Positions 42,018 through 50,120 of a DNA stretch of 50,120 nucleotides are shown in pieces. The notes beneath the pieces were generated by a model. It saw nothing but the letters and a program-made list of their open reading frames with translations, did no database searches and was not told the origin of the DNA. The DNA comes from Acidobacteriota bacterium (GTDB taxonomy: Bacteria; Acidobacteriota; Terriglobia; UBA7540), in NCBI GenBank assembly GCA_003165315.1, contig PLSX01000128.1, forward strand, positions 1,190-51,309, written 5' to 3'. Position numbers and translations under genes: made by a program. Every line of letters begins with the position of its first letter. Position 1 is the stretch's first letter.

Positions 42018-43232
42018 ATGATGAGCCAAACGGTCAAACAACATATCGTTCCCGCCGCTGAGCGCCTTAAGCACGTGCGGTATGCCATTCGCGACATGGC
42101 CGTGCTGGCGGAACAACTGGCGCGGGAAGGCAAGACCATCCTCCCGCTGAACATCGGTGATCCCTTGAATTTCGACTTCCAAACGCCTGCCCACATGATT
42201 GCAGCCGTGGAAAAGGCGATGCATGACGGCCATAACGGCTACGGTCCTTCGCTGGGCCTTCCCCAGGCTGTGGACTCCATCCGCGCGGAGGCGGAGCGCA
42301 AAGGGATTCGCAACATTCAGAGTGTCTTCCTGACGGCAGGAGTGAGCGAAGCCCTGGACATTTGCCTGACGGCACTGGTGAACGCGGGGGAAAACGTCCT
42401 GACTCCCTGCCCTGATTATCCGATGTACTCCGCAGTGCTTGCCAAGCTCGGCACGCGACCCAATTCCTATCTGCTTGATGAGCAGAATGAATGGCAACCC
42501 GACCTGGACGACATCGCCCGCAAGATCGATTTGGGCACGCGCGGCATCGTGGTGGGAAATCCCAACAACCCCACGGGTGCGGTTTACTCGCGCCAAACGC
42601 TGGAGCGGATCGCCGAACTCGCGAGGCAGCATCATCTGGTGATCTTCGCCGACGAGATCTACGACAAGCTCATTCTTGACGGCGACCCTCATATCTCACT
42701 GGCTTCATTGGCGCCTGACGTCCCTGTGGTGACCTTCAACGGGCTCTCCAAAGGCTACCTGGTTCCGGGCTGGCGGGTGGGTTGGGGAGCGGTCAGCGGA
42801 CACGCCGCCGCTGTCAAACCCTATGTGGAGGGGATTCACCAATTGCTGCGGGCGCGGCTGTGCTCCAATTATCCGCAACAGTTTGCCGTCCGGCCTGCGC
42901 TGGAAGGCCCGCAGGACCACTTGCTTGAGGTTCGCCACAAACTGCGCGCCCGGCGCGACTTGACCGTCAACGCCTGCAATACCATCCCCCACATAAGTTG
43001 CGTGGCGCCGCGGGGAGCTTTTTACGCCTATCCCAAAATCGATATTCCTGAAAGCGACGAGCTGTTTGCCAAAAAGTTGCTGATGGAAAAACACGTCCTG
43101 ATCGTCCACGGCACGGGCTTCGGCCAGGCCCCAGGAACTCAGCATTTCCGCATCGTCTTCCTTCCCGATGAAGCCACCTTGACGCGCGCCTACGAAGGCA
43201 TGCGGGCCTTCTTCGCGGAACATTACGCCTGA
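42018..43232 (+). CDS. PLP-dependent class I/II aminotransferase (alanine/aspartate type)
   Basis: A 404-residue fold-type I aminotransferase. Visible motifs: LNIGDPLNFDF near the start, the cofactor-contact GVSEALDICL, NPNNPTGAVYSRQ, DEIYDKL with the Asp contacting the pyridine nitrogen, the Schiff-base Lys in NGLSKGYLVPGWRVGW, and the carboxylate-binding Arg in HFRIVFLP. The GLSKxxxxPGWRxGW signature fits the AlaC/aspartate aminotransferase group (2-oxoglutarate-dependent). Two adjacent ATGs start the frame. A 46-residue zinc-ribbon protein follows 10 bp downstream in the same direction. Confidence 0.93.
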   Translation: MMSQTVKQHIVPAAERLKHVRYAIRDMAVLAEQLAREGKTILPLNIGDPLNFDFQTPAHMIAAVEKAMHDGHNGYGPSLGLPQAVDSIRAEAERKGIRNIQSVFLTAGVSEALDICLTALVNAGENVLTPCPDYPMYSAVLAKLGTRPNSYLLDEQNEWQPDLDDIARKIDLGTRGIVVGNPNNPTGAVYSRQTLERIAELARQHHLVIFADEIYDKLILDGDPHISLASLAPDVPVVTFNGLSKGYLVPGWRVGWGAVSGHAAAVKPYVEGIHQLLRARLCSNYPQQFAVRPALEGPQDHLLEVRHKLRARRDLTVNACNTIPHISCVAPRGAFYAYPKIDIPESDELFAKKLLMEKHVLIVHGTGFGQAPGTQHFRIVFLPDEATLTRAYEGMRAFFAEHYA

Positions 43233-43242
43233 GGAATAAGCC

Positions 43243-43383
43243 ATGATGACTGAGGAATCGCCCAAAGCTCCCGAATATCCCAACCAGTTTTGCCCTGTCT
43301 GCTCGGCCCGCCTGCAATCCCATCGCTGCAAAATGGTCTGCCCCCGCTGCGGATACTTTATGTCGTGCTCGGAGTTTGAATAG
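43243..43383 (+). CDS. 46-residue zinc-ribbon protein
   Basis: A short gene: MMTEESPKAPEYPNQ, then FCPVC...CPRCG with two CxxC pairs (Cys17/Cys20 and Cys33/Cys36), plus Cys29, ending FMSCSEFE. This is a typical single zinc ribbon. GAGGAATA precedes the ATG and the gap to the aminotransferase stop is only 10 bp, so it is the last gene of that unit. Similar mini zinc ribbons in Acidobacteria are common but unassigned; it may bind nucleic acid or protein. Confidence 0.8.
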   Translation: MMTEESPKAPEYPNQFCPVCSARLQSHRCKMVCPRCGYFMSCSEFE

Positions 43384-44019
43384 GGCCCGGAGGGCGATCG
43401 ACCTGATCGTGTCACAACTCTTCGCGGGATCTGGCCGCAAGCCGAGGCGGGAGAATGTGTCACGGGGGGACTGAATGTAACCACGGCTATAGGTGTCAGG
43501 CCGCCTGGTCCTGCGCCTCTGCACTCTATCCACTCGCAGATTGCCCGCACCATTACCCTCCCCTTAGTTACTGAATGATTCCAGTCTTTCCGATGAGAAC
43601 AGTGAGATTCGCGCGCAATGAGAGAACAAATTACCCTCAATCACCGCTTAACTCGCGTAAATCAGTAGCAAATGTCCACGTATTGCCTATACATTTTGTC
43701 TGTTTTTTTGTTTTCAATAACATAGTGGCTTTGATCGTCGAAAAGAAGTATTCTTTTTTTCATACGCCCCCCCGAGGCGTGAAAAATCAGGCAATCTGTC
43801 GAGGTTCAAGCCGTTCGGAATGCGTGATTTCACCATCCAAGTCTTTCCTTGGCTAGAGTTCTAGCATGATGGCGGCCATATACCATACCGTTATTAGCAG
43901 TTATTGAAAACAATGACTTAGATGGCTGAAGGGAATTGCTCGGAACGTGCGCGAGTTCTTTTTTGATAAGAGGCAGGATCGAAGGTTATGTTGAACGGCT
44001 GATCCAGCCACCCCATCCA
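43384..44019. other. Long intergenic region, partly AT-rich
   Basis: About 640 bp after the zinc-ribbon gene and before the convergent minus-strand gene. The middle (43640-43770) is much richer in A/T than its surroundings. No tRNA, recognisable ncRNA or credible gene was found. AAAAGAA-GTA-TTCTTTT with trailing Ts (43741-43759) is a weak hairpin and not called as a terminator. Confidence 0.4.
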
Positions 44020-45291
44020 TCATTTGGGTTCGGCTGCAATCCGGTCGTCGATCTTCTTGAGCACGGCCTTTTGTGTTTTGCTCAGACTTTCCATCGTGAA
44101 ATCCTTCCGCGGCGCATACCATACCTGCCCTGCCGCGTGTTGCTTCACAACGGGATCTTCAGGTTCCTTGCCATAGGTGGCCAATAAAAGCTGCTTCAAT
44201 CGGTTCAGCTCCGTGGCGGCTGGTTCGTTTCTACCCAATTCTCTTAGGTACTGATCCACGAACTGATCGACCTCTTGAGGCAAGCGCGGAAGCTCCATCA
44301 TGAAATACTGAATTTCAATCGGGTCCACCGGCTTGTAATCCTTGTAGGTCCACTGCACGCCATGATCTACTTTCTTCCATCCGGCTGGCGAGATTTGTCT
44401 AAACCACCAAGGGTGCTTCACGGGAAATAACGGCTTGGCCCGCTCCAATAACGCAGCCTGTTCTGGAGTCAGAGAAGCCTCAAATGAAGGCTTGGATTTA
44501 TCGGCTGTCCCCGCCCCATCCGGGGTCTGTTCGGTCAATGATTCTTCGGCCCACCCGCGAAAATTGAGGTACGTCTCAAACGGTTCGGTAATTACTGAAA
44601 ATGTCGCCCGTTCGACATTGCCCGCCCACGAGGAGCCTGTTGAGGTGATGTACCCAACCTGCTCAAGGTCCGCGAGGTTAACCAGCTCTTGCTCGAGTGG
44701 CTCCGAGTAGGAATACCTTGCCATTTGATCCTTTCGCGTCGATAAGAGGCCCATCGAAATGGGAATGCGGTACTGGACATCGAGTGTCCGCGTCTCCTTC
44801 GGCGCGAAGTGCATGTTCCAGACAAATACCTCTGCGAAGTCGCCAGGAGAGCCTGTCCGCTTTCGGCGAACAAACTCGACGTGATAGGTCGCGCGCTCAT
44901 CTCGTGCGATGAAGGAATATTGCAGCACCCACTCCTTGGACTCTTTGTGGGATATCTCAGGAGAGTCATTACCAGTTTGTTGCGCAAACTCGGAATCCAC
45001 GGGAAAACCCACCTGAACGTCCTCTGCCTTTTCCGAGAGACTGCGTAGGACGAAGGTGCAGTTGTAATCGGCTTGATCCATGCCTGGAACAGTTCCGTCG
45101 TAAAGAAATCGGCCGCGACCGGGAATGATCACGACATCGATGCTAACAAGTTGTACGCTTTTTGAGGTGATCTGGTGAAGGTCCTGACCATTCCCCGTGA
45201 ACACACCGGCATCAGCCCCGGCAGGCACGCTAGAGCCCAAGATAACCCCCGCAAGAGCAAGGGCTATGACAAAGAGAGAGTTAGTTCTCAT
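44020..45291 (-). CDS. Secreted protein of unknown function, possible YARHG-like C-terminus
   Basis: A 423-residue exported protein. GAGGAG just before the ATG at 45291 and the signal peptide (MRTNSLFVIALALAGVILGS, cleavage near ADA-G) fix the start; the frame stays open to 45327. The N-terminal half is beta-rich with a repeated DUF-like pattern (DVQVGFPVDSEFA, EWVLQYSFIARDERATYHVE) and the middle has EQAALLERAKPLFPVKHPWW. The C-terminus (LLLATYGKEPED...GQVWYAPRKDF...SLSKTQKAVLKKI) resembles the extracellular YARHG domain of unknown role. I cannot assign a function. It faces the zinc-ribbon gene across a 640-bp gap and is 78 bp downstream of the rhamnosidase gene on the same strand, so it may be its operon partner. 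Confidence 0.7.
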   Translation of the reverse strand: MRTNSLFVIALALAGVILGSSVPAGADAGVFTGNGQDLHQITSKSVQLVSIDVVIIPGRGRFLYDGTVPGMDQADYNCTFVLRSLSEKAEDVQVGFPVDSEFAQQTGNDSPEISHKESKEWVLQYSFIARDERATYHVEFVRRKRTGSPGDFAEVFVWNMHFAPKETRTLDVQYRIPISMGLLSTRKDQMARYSYSEPLEQELVNLADLEQVGYITSTGSSWAGNVERATFSVITEPFETYLNFRGWAEESLTEQTPDGAGTADKSKPSFEASLTPEQAALLERAKPLFPVKHPWWFRQISPAGWKKVDHGVQWTYKDYKPVDPIEIQYFMMELPRLPQEVDQFVDQYLRELGRNEPAATELNRLKQLLLATYGKEPEDPVVKQHAAGQVWYAPRKDFTMESLSKTQKAVLKKIDDRIAAEPK

Positions 45292-45369
45292 GGCGAGGCT
45301 CCTCTTACACCCGGCATAGAGATGCACTCCACAGGTCTCTCGACACGCGACTGAGAGTGGCCATCCATC

Positions 45370-48300
45370 TCAGATCTCAAACTCAAGCTCCTGGGCGAAG
45401 ATCAGTTTGACTGGGCCGAGCAATCCCGCGGGGGGAATATTTTCCGCCCCGTATTCGCGCGTTAGGAATTCCACCCATTGATGGCGCTCGTTGTAGCTGC
45501 CGTATTTCTCGTCGACTTTATACGACCACTCCGGCCGCTTCATGCCCGCCACGGCGTTGATCAGCCGGTTGCTGACGCGCACTTCAATAAAGTTCTTGCC
45601 CGGCTTCACCAAATTGCTCACGTCGTGCAGGTGGGGACGCTTCCACGTCACGCCTGCCGCCGTGCTGTTCAGCCACACCTTGCTGGCGTCCATCACCGTT
45701 CCAAGATCCAGCGTCGCCCGGCGTCCCTTTTCCAGCAGAGCGGGTGGGATTTCAAACTCCAGTTCGTACCGCGCCGTGCCGGAGAAGTTGCGCGTGTCGG
45801 CGTCGTCACTCCAGGAGTGCAGCACGCCCATCTTCTTCACCAGCTTGTCAAACTTGTAAGCCTGGAACGTCACCAGCCATTCGCCCGTGATCTCGAGCGG
45901 CGCCGGCAGGTCTTTGACGAGCAGTTCTTTTCGTCCCGCCTTCGCCGTCCCGCCGGTACAGATGTAAAGTGTCCCATTGTTGGCGGTGGTGCAGATGATT
46001 TTGCCCTCGCCTGCAACCTGGACCTCATCCGCGTTGGTCTCCACGATGTGCGCGGGCTCGGGCGCATCCTTGAAGATATAGAACACGGACTCATACGGCT
46101 TCAAGCGGAAAGGAACGCGCACGCCATGGCTCTCCACCACGTAATTTGCCACGGGAGTGGTCTGCCCGGTCTCCGCGTTCCAGAGTTCCACGGACTTGCG
46201 ATCGGTGCGGAAGAGGGCGGAATTCTCCTGGTAGAACTCGCCCGTGTTGGTCACAAAATAGAGATCGGCATCGTCCGCCCGCCGGTGCAGATGCAGCACG
46301 GAATCAGCGCGCTTTTCCAAGGCAAAGTCAGGTTGCAGATGCTCGCGCAGAATCTTGGGCAGGTCCGTTTCCGAACGAAGCAGGATCGCCTCACCCTGGC
46401 CGAATTTGTTCTTGACGATGGAATCATGGATCGGAATGTTTCCAAACATTTCCGCCACAATGCTCTTCAGTTTGGCGTCGTTCTCCTCATAACCAGTGAA
46501 TCCTGTGGAAAATTCCGGCAGACGATCAATGGCGATCACCACGCCGCCGGCCTGGCAGAAATCACGCGCGCGTTCAAGGCTGGCGAGCGAAAGATACGTC
46601 ATCCGCGGCAAAATCAGCACCGAATGCTGAATCTTCTCAATCGCCAGCTTGCCGTTTTCGAAGCTGGACCGTTCCAGCAGCACCTGATCGTTAATGATGT
46701 TGAAATCGAAACCATTGCGGACAATCAGTGGCGCCAGTTCACCCCATTTAATGTCCGTCTGCGGGTCCAAGCCGGTGTTGGTTGCCGGCTTCACCTTGCT
46801 CCAGGCATCCTGAATCGGCGAGAGAATCGCCACATCGCCCACAAACCGCCCTTGTGCAATTAGTGAGCAGCAGCGGCCCACATAAGAGGTGAAGTGATGG
46901 TAGTACTGCCACCACGGTTCGGTATGGCGGATCACGGAAGAGGCAAACATCTCGTGGAAGGGCTCCGTGCTTTCGTCCGGATCGTTGTAGCAATAACCGT
47001 GATTGATGATCTCCTGATAGCCGTCGCGCAGTGAGGGGTCAAGGACCGCCTTCATCAACTCCAGATTCACCACGTAGCGATAGGAACTGGGATAATCCGC
47101 TGCACTCAGAAACGTGAAGCTCTCGGCGGACGTCAGGGGCTTGCCGTAAATGTGGGCGGAGCTGGTGGCGTTCTTGCGGTGGATTGAAACCTGGGGCTCG
47201 CGCCGCGTCACCTGCTCGCCTTCGCCCACGGAGTTGCACGCGTAGGATTGCAGGAGTTCGCCGATGCTTCCATGGGACTGGACGCGCGAGATCAGGCTGT
47301 TCTGCTCGCACCATTCCCGCAATGGAATAAAGAAGTTATCCATGATGAGCTGCGAGAGGACGTGAATGAAGTCGTGCCGGATGTGGGGCGTCTTATCGCC
47401 CACGTCAAACCAGAGCGCCAGCAGGTGCGGGGCGAGATCATACCCCTTGCGCTTCTTGAACTCGTCCAGGTAGTCGCTCGTCCAGTAATAGCCTTGCAAT
47501 GGAACGGTGATTTCAAAGCTGTCGCAGAACATAGCGCGAACGGTTTTGCCGAATTCATCTCCCGCCACTTTCTTGAGCGCGCCTCCAACCACTTCAATGT
47601 GCTTGTCCAGCGCTTTGCGGGAGAGATGATCGAGCACGAAACCTTCGTCACCGAGTGAAGCCACACGCACCGCCTGCCGCGTGGGCGACTGCTTGAGCGC
47701 GATGATTTTCCAGCGGCCTTCGGGGACGGGCCAGCCAATCGCCTGCCGCGCCACCGCCCAGTAATTCGGGTCGGTGTAACGCAGATAAGGCCGCAAGTCC
47801 ACGATGCTGCGCGGATCAAGAACTTCATCGGACCCCACAATTTGAGCGGCAAACAACCCGATCAGTTTTTCATGTTCGCCAATTTCACCGGGGATTTTCT
47901 GGCCATAGCGGTCAGGCCCCACGATCTCGCTCACGCTGGGAACGATGCACGTCGAAGCAAGCTCGGGGGTAATCCACGGCCCGCCATAAGGCCAGCCCGT
48001 GCCCAGCATGAAGTCGACGCGCATGCCAAGCTCCTTGGCTTTCAGCACGGCGAACCTAGTCATCTTTTCCCATTCGGGGGAGAGGAAAGGGAAATTTCCC
48101 TCAAGTTCCAGCGGGCACATCCAGTTTATTTCCACGCCCGCCAGCCCCTGCTTCTTCATCTGCTCCAGCTCGTAGGTAATTCCCTCCTCCGTGGCCTGAG
48201 GTCCGAACCACCACCAGCGAGTCCAGTTCTGATTTTGGATGGGAGGATTGGCAAAGGCGCTCCGAAGGCCGTCATAGCCCGCGTTGGAAGCGTTCGGAGG

Positions 48301-48405
48301 TAACGGGGGAATGCCGGCAAAGAGAAGCTCCGGGGCCATGGAACCCAAGCCGAAAGCCGCGCCGGCGGCGCCAAGCGATGTCTTAAGAAAATTTCTACGA
48401 CGCAT
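45370..48405 (-). CDS. Tat-exported GH106-like alpha-L-rhamnosidase
   Basis: A 1011-residue glycoside hydrolase. The N-terminus carries a twin-arginine signal (MRRRNFLKTSLGAAGAAFGL) indicating export of a folded protein. The body begins as in glycosyl hydrolase family 106: LRSAFANPPIQNQNWTRWWW, EGITYELEQMKKQGLAGVEI, then FMLGTGWPYGGPW with the characteristic GWPY segment; catalytic acids cannot be assigned by eye. The C-terminus is a GH2-like sugar-binding sandwich (ARYELEFEIPPALLEKGRRA, KVWLNSTAAGVTWKRP, LVKPGKNFIEVRVSN). GH106 enzymes release L-rhamnose from plant pectin or bacterial polysaccharides. The ATG at 48405 follows AGGTGAG; a GTG at 48417 is possible. No transporter or regulator for the released sugar lies within the window. 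Confidence 0.85.
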   Translation of the reverse strand: MRRRNFLKTSLGAAGAAFGLGSMAPELLFAGIPPLPPNASNAGYDGLRSAFANPPIQNQNWTRWWWFGPQATEEGITYELEQMKKQGLAGVEINWMCPLELEGNFPFLSPEWEKMTRFAVLKAKELGMRVDFMLGTGWPYGGPWITPELASTCIVPSVSEIVGPDRYGQKIPGEIGEHEKLIGLFAAQIVGSDEVLDPRSIVDLRPYLRYTDPNYWAVARQAIGWPVPEGRWKIIALKQSPTRQAVRVASLGDEGFVLDHLSRKALDKHIEVVGGALKKVAGDEFGKTVRAMFCDSFEITVPLQGYYWTSDYLDEFKKRKGYDLAPHLLALWFDVGDKTPHIRHDFIHVLSQLIMDNFFIPLREWCEQNSLISRVQSHGSIGELLQSYACNSVGEGEQVTRREPQVSIHRKNATSSAHIYGKPLTSAESFTFLSAADYPSSYRYVVNLELMKAVLDPSLRDGYQEIINHGYCYNDPDESTEPFHEMFASSVIRHTEPWWQYYHHFTSYVGRCCSLIAQGRFVGDVAILSPIQDAWSKVKPATNTGLDPQTDIKWGELAPLIVRNGFDFNIINDQVLLERSSFENGKLAIEKIQHSVLILPRMTYLSLASLERARDFCQAGGVVIAIDRLPEFSTGFTGYEENDAKLKSIVAEMFGNIPIHDSIVKNKFGQGEAILLRSETDLPKILREHLQPDFALEKRADSVLHLHRRADDADLYFVTNTGEFYQENSALFRTDRKSVELWNAETGQTTPVANYVVESHGVRVPFRLKPYESVFYIFKDAPEPAHIVETNADEVQVAGEGKIICTTANNGTLYICTGGTAKAGRKELLVKDLPAPLEITGEWLVTFQAYKFDKLVKKMGVLHSWSDDADTRNFSGTARYELEFEIPPALLEKGRRATLDLGTVMDASKVWLNSTAAGVTWKRPHLHDVSNLVKPGKNFIEVRVSNRLINAVAGMKRPEWSYKVDEKYGSYNERHQWVEFLTREYGAENIPPAGLLGPVKLIFAQELEFEI

Positions 48406-48704
48406 GATTGTGCTCACCTGAATGGAAATTTAAATCCTGGTTTGCCTGGTTCGGGCGGAAATGGTCCGGCGGGGAAGAGGAAGAATCTCGCAATTCAATT
48501 AGTGCGTGGCACCGAAAAAGCTGGGCCGGTTTGAACAATAATTCCGATGATTCCAACATCCCCGCTTAAGGGAATTCCCAAAACAAGCGCGCTCATGGTA
48601 TCTGCCTTGGAGAAAACATGCAATGTTTTCAGGAGAGGGCCAGGGTATCCGTTTGATAAGGTAGCGGCGAGTTTACCTCGCCAGATGGCGGCGTAAAGCC
48701 GCCT
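48406..48704. other. Intergenic region upstream of the rhamnosidase
   Basis: About 300 bp that should hold the rhamnosidase promoter on the minus strand. I saw no convincing hexamer pair. Its right end is occupied by a two-arm GTAGC-type element (48661-48708). Confidence 0.4.
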
Positions 48705-48708
48705 CTAC
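48661..48708. repeat. 48-bp two-arm GTAGC-type element containing a stop codon
   Basis: GTAGC, then GGCGAG-TTTAC-CTCGCC, AGAT, GGCGGC-GTAAA-GCCGCC, TCTAC: two perfect 6-bp arms enclosed by GTAG/CTAC. The stop codon of the minus-strand YdeI-family gene (TAG at 48705-48707) lies inside the terminal GTAG, as in the transposase at 29436. Confidence 0.75.
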
Positions 48709-49274
48709 TTCAATCCCAGCTTCTTGCCCGCTGAGAGTAAGCGTATTGCCTCTTCAAGGCGCCTCGCCTTGGTCGCTTGCTGCTTGGCGGAATCGATCCA
48801 GCCGATGTACACCCGCCGGTATGAAGGCGCAAGACTCTCGAAAAAGCGGCCCGCTGCCGGGTGGTCGTTCAGCGCTTCCTGAATGTACGATGGGACTTTT
48901 GAGAGCGATGGCCTGGGCGCATCACCACTGCGCTCCGAGGGCGGCCGGTCCGCTCCGGCAGGCATCAACCGCCCGCTGGCTTTAAGCTGCGCATAGCGTC
49001 TGCGGTTCACCGTTGACCACCTGCTGTCAGGCTTTCGCGGCGTGAACTTGCGCGCATAACGCCCATCATCCAGGCGCTTGACGAGGCTGTCAACCCATCC
49101 GAAGCACAAAGCTTCATCAATGGCATCCCCGTAAGCGATGGACGCCCGTCCCGTCTCGCGCTTGTAAAAGACCAGCCAAACTTCAGATTCGGAAGCGTGA
49201 TGAGAGGCAAGCCACGCGCGCCACTCCTCCAGTGTTGCGAGGTCAAGGGTCTTAAGGGTTTTTGAGCTCACCAT
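48705..49274 (-). CDS. YdeI/OmpD-associated family protein
   Basis: A 189-residue cytoplasmic protein of the YdeI (DUF1905-like) family: N-terminal half EEWRAWLASHHASESEVWLV, DEALCFGWVDSLVKRLDD, FTPRKPDSRWSTVNRRR; C-terminal half EALNDHPAAGRFFESLAPSY with RRVYIGWIDSAKQQATKARR. The family is linked to tolerance of antimicrobial peptides and bacteriocins but its molecular activity is unknown. The ATG at 49274 lies inside the 3' end of the methyltransferase gene (23-bp overlap), pointing to co-translation. The frame is open to 49451, but that extension is antisense-style overlap with the upstream gene and lacks family sequence. Confidence 0.85.
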   Translation of the reverse strand: MVSSKTLKTLDLATLEEWRAWLASHHASESEVWLVFYKRETGRASIAYGDAIDEALCFGWVDSLVKRLDDGRYARKFTPRKPDSRWSTVNRRRYAQLKASGRLMPAGADRPPSERSGDAPRPSLSKVPSYIQEALNDHPAAGRFFESLAPSYRRVYIGWIDSAKQQATKARRLEEAIRLLSAGKKLGLK

Positions 49275-50120
49275 CTGATGTCTCCGGGAGAGTGGCTCTT
49301 GGCATTGTCGTCGCATGTAAGATGTGTCCCCCCTTGTTGGGCGAATTAATAGCGCGGTGGGGAAAGTAGCGCGCGGCAATCTGAGGAGGACCCAAGTCTT
49401 CGATTTCAGTAAACCCCAGGCTCCGCAATTTAGAGTGCAAGTCATCGGCATCGAAAAAACTCAGCCAGGCTTCACCCAATTCGGCGACTCGTGCGACACG
49501 CTCATCATGAAAAGCGCGCAATTCCGGAGGCAGGGATTCAGGAGGATTGCCGTAGTCAAACACAACGTGCGCCCCGCCTTGAAGATTGGCGATGAAACCA
49601 AGTGTGGAAAAAATCGCGGCCTCAGTGAGGTAAGGCACCACGCCCAGCCAGGTGAAGAAGGTTTGCAGAGAGGGATCAAACCCGGCGGACGCCAGTCCCT
49701 GCCCCAGCGTCTGATGCTCAAAATCGATAGGGGCATACGTGAGCGTGTCGGGAATGGCGATGCCGGCTTCTTGAAGACGTTCGCGCTTCCAGGCCTGCGT
49801 CGAGGGATGATCAACTTCAAAAATCCTGAGCCGGTCGCCCCAAGTGCTGCGGTAGGCATAGGTATCCAGCCCCGCTCCCAGAACCACCAACTGGCGAGCC
49901 CCACGCTCCATCGCGGCCGCCAGAGGGTCTTCGGCAAAGCGCGCCCTGACGGCGATGAAGATGCGCATTCGGCGCCGGGAGGGATGCTGCTCAGCATCGT
50001 GAATCACTGCCTCCACGTCTTTTCCCAGAATGCGCAAGGCAAGGGGATCGGTGAAGACTCTGCCTTCTTCCAAAACCTGGTGCGCGGCTCGGTGCGCGGC
50101 GGCGGCCCACGCAGTGCGGC
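49252..50120 (-). CDS. SAM-dependent methyltransferase, PPM/LCMT-like (5' end outside window)
   Basis: The frame is open to the window edge, reading RTAWAAAAHRAAHQVLEEGR before FTDPLALRILG, so the true start lies beyond 50120. The visible ~289 residues include the SAM-binding segment LVVLGAGLDTYAYR (GxGxD-type) and the following acidic FEVDHPSTQAWKR, then FFTWLGVVPYLTE and AHVVFDYGNPPESL, the pattern of the leucine-carboxyl-methyltransferase-like family (TIGR00027-type) seen in Mycobacterium and Acidobacteria. These methylate small molecules or carboxyl groups of unknown identity. It overlaps the YdeI-family gene by 23 bp, suggesting one transcript. Confidence 0.85.
   Translation of the reverse strand, partial: RTAWAAAAHRAAHQVLEEGRVFTDPLALRILGKDVEAVIHDAEQHPSRRRMRIFIAVRARFAEDPLAAAMERGARQLVVLGAGLDTYAYRSTWGDRLRIFEVDHPSTQAWKRERLQEAGIAIPDTLTYAPIDFEHQTLGQGLASAGFDPSLQTFFTWLGVVPYLTEAAIFSTLGFIANLQGGAHVVFDYGNPPESLPPELRAFHDERVARVAELGEAWLSFFDADDLHSKLRSLGFTEIEDLGPPQIAARYFPHRAINSPNKGGHILHATTMPRATLPETSDGELKNP

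Noticed and set aside
43741-43759. A/T-only hairpin with trailing Ts as a terminator
   Set aside because: AAAAGAA/TTCTTTT is too weak, and it lies over 350 bp from the nearest stop codon.
43575-43856. Open frame in the AT-rich gap before 44020
   Set aside because: Composition is atypical, there is no ribosome-binding site, and the protein looks random.
45478-46863. 461-residue open frame antisense to the rhamnosidase gene
   Set aside because: It mirrors a long GC-rich coding region, has no recognisable domain, signal or ribosome-binding site, and the sense protein is clearly real.

Overview
The window looks like chromosome of an Acidobacteriota bacterium. The evidence is gene content: Oar-like TonB-dependent receptors with an N-terminal carboxypeptidase-regulatory domain, serine/threonine kinases fused to PD40 beta-propellers, CadC-type winged-helix/propeller proteins, HAF-repeat secreted proteins, a pro-kumamolisin peptidase with ASPM/SPD-2/Hydin-type C-terminal domains, and GC-rich DNA full of hairpin repeats. 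No rRNA, tRNA or CRISPR array was found.

Layout. (1) 1-19.6 kb is a family-expansion region. Two paralogous TonB-dependent receptors (the first cut by the window edge) each run head-on into a minus-strand gene ending in a PD40 propeller. A third propeller gene follows. The three propeller proteins share their C-terminal halves but carry different N-termini: kinase only (with an ECF sigma factor gene just upstream), winged helix plus kinase, and winged helix only. A beta-helix protein and a HAF-repeat protein, both secreted, lie between. (2) 20-23.4 kb holds a secreted metzincin-like protein and a divergent TetR/FAD-oxidoreductase pair with a perfect 19-bp palindrome between them. (3) 23.4-30.9 kb is an accessory region: low-complexity arrays, tandem repeats, two different REP-associated tyrosine transposases each flanked by its own hairpin repeats, an AT-richer restriction-modification remnant (Vsr-m5C methyltransferase fusion lacking its C-terminus, plus a DUF3883-type nuclease) and a truncated kinase. 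(4) 30.9-50.1 kb is more ordinary: pro-kumamolisin, a small basic secreted protein with a clear terminator, a GIDE-domain membrane protein with a TPR protein, a PilZ/CBS/secreted/AsmA/aminotransferase/zinc-ribbon run, a secreted protein of unknown role, a Tat-exported GH106-like rhamnosidase, and a YdeI-family/SAM-methyltransferase pair.

The most unusual signal is a family of multi-hairpin elements bounded by GTAGC and GCTAC, or near variants. Five ~74-bp copies fold on paper as cloverleaves around the transposase at 29436-29960. A 48-bp two-arm version and a 138-bp version lie elsewhere. Related sequences occur inside the coding regions of all three propeller sensors and the truncated kinase, where they encode the flexible linkers. 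In two genes the stop codon lies inside the element's terminal GTAG. Everything here is read by eye from the sequence; family assignments are recognition of motifs, not database searches.
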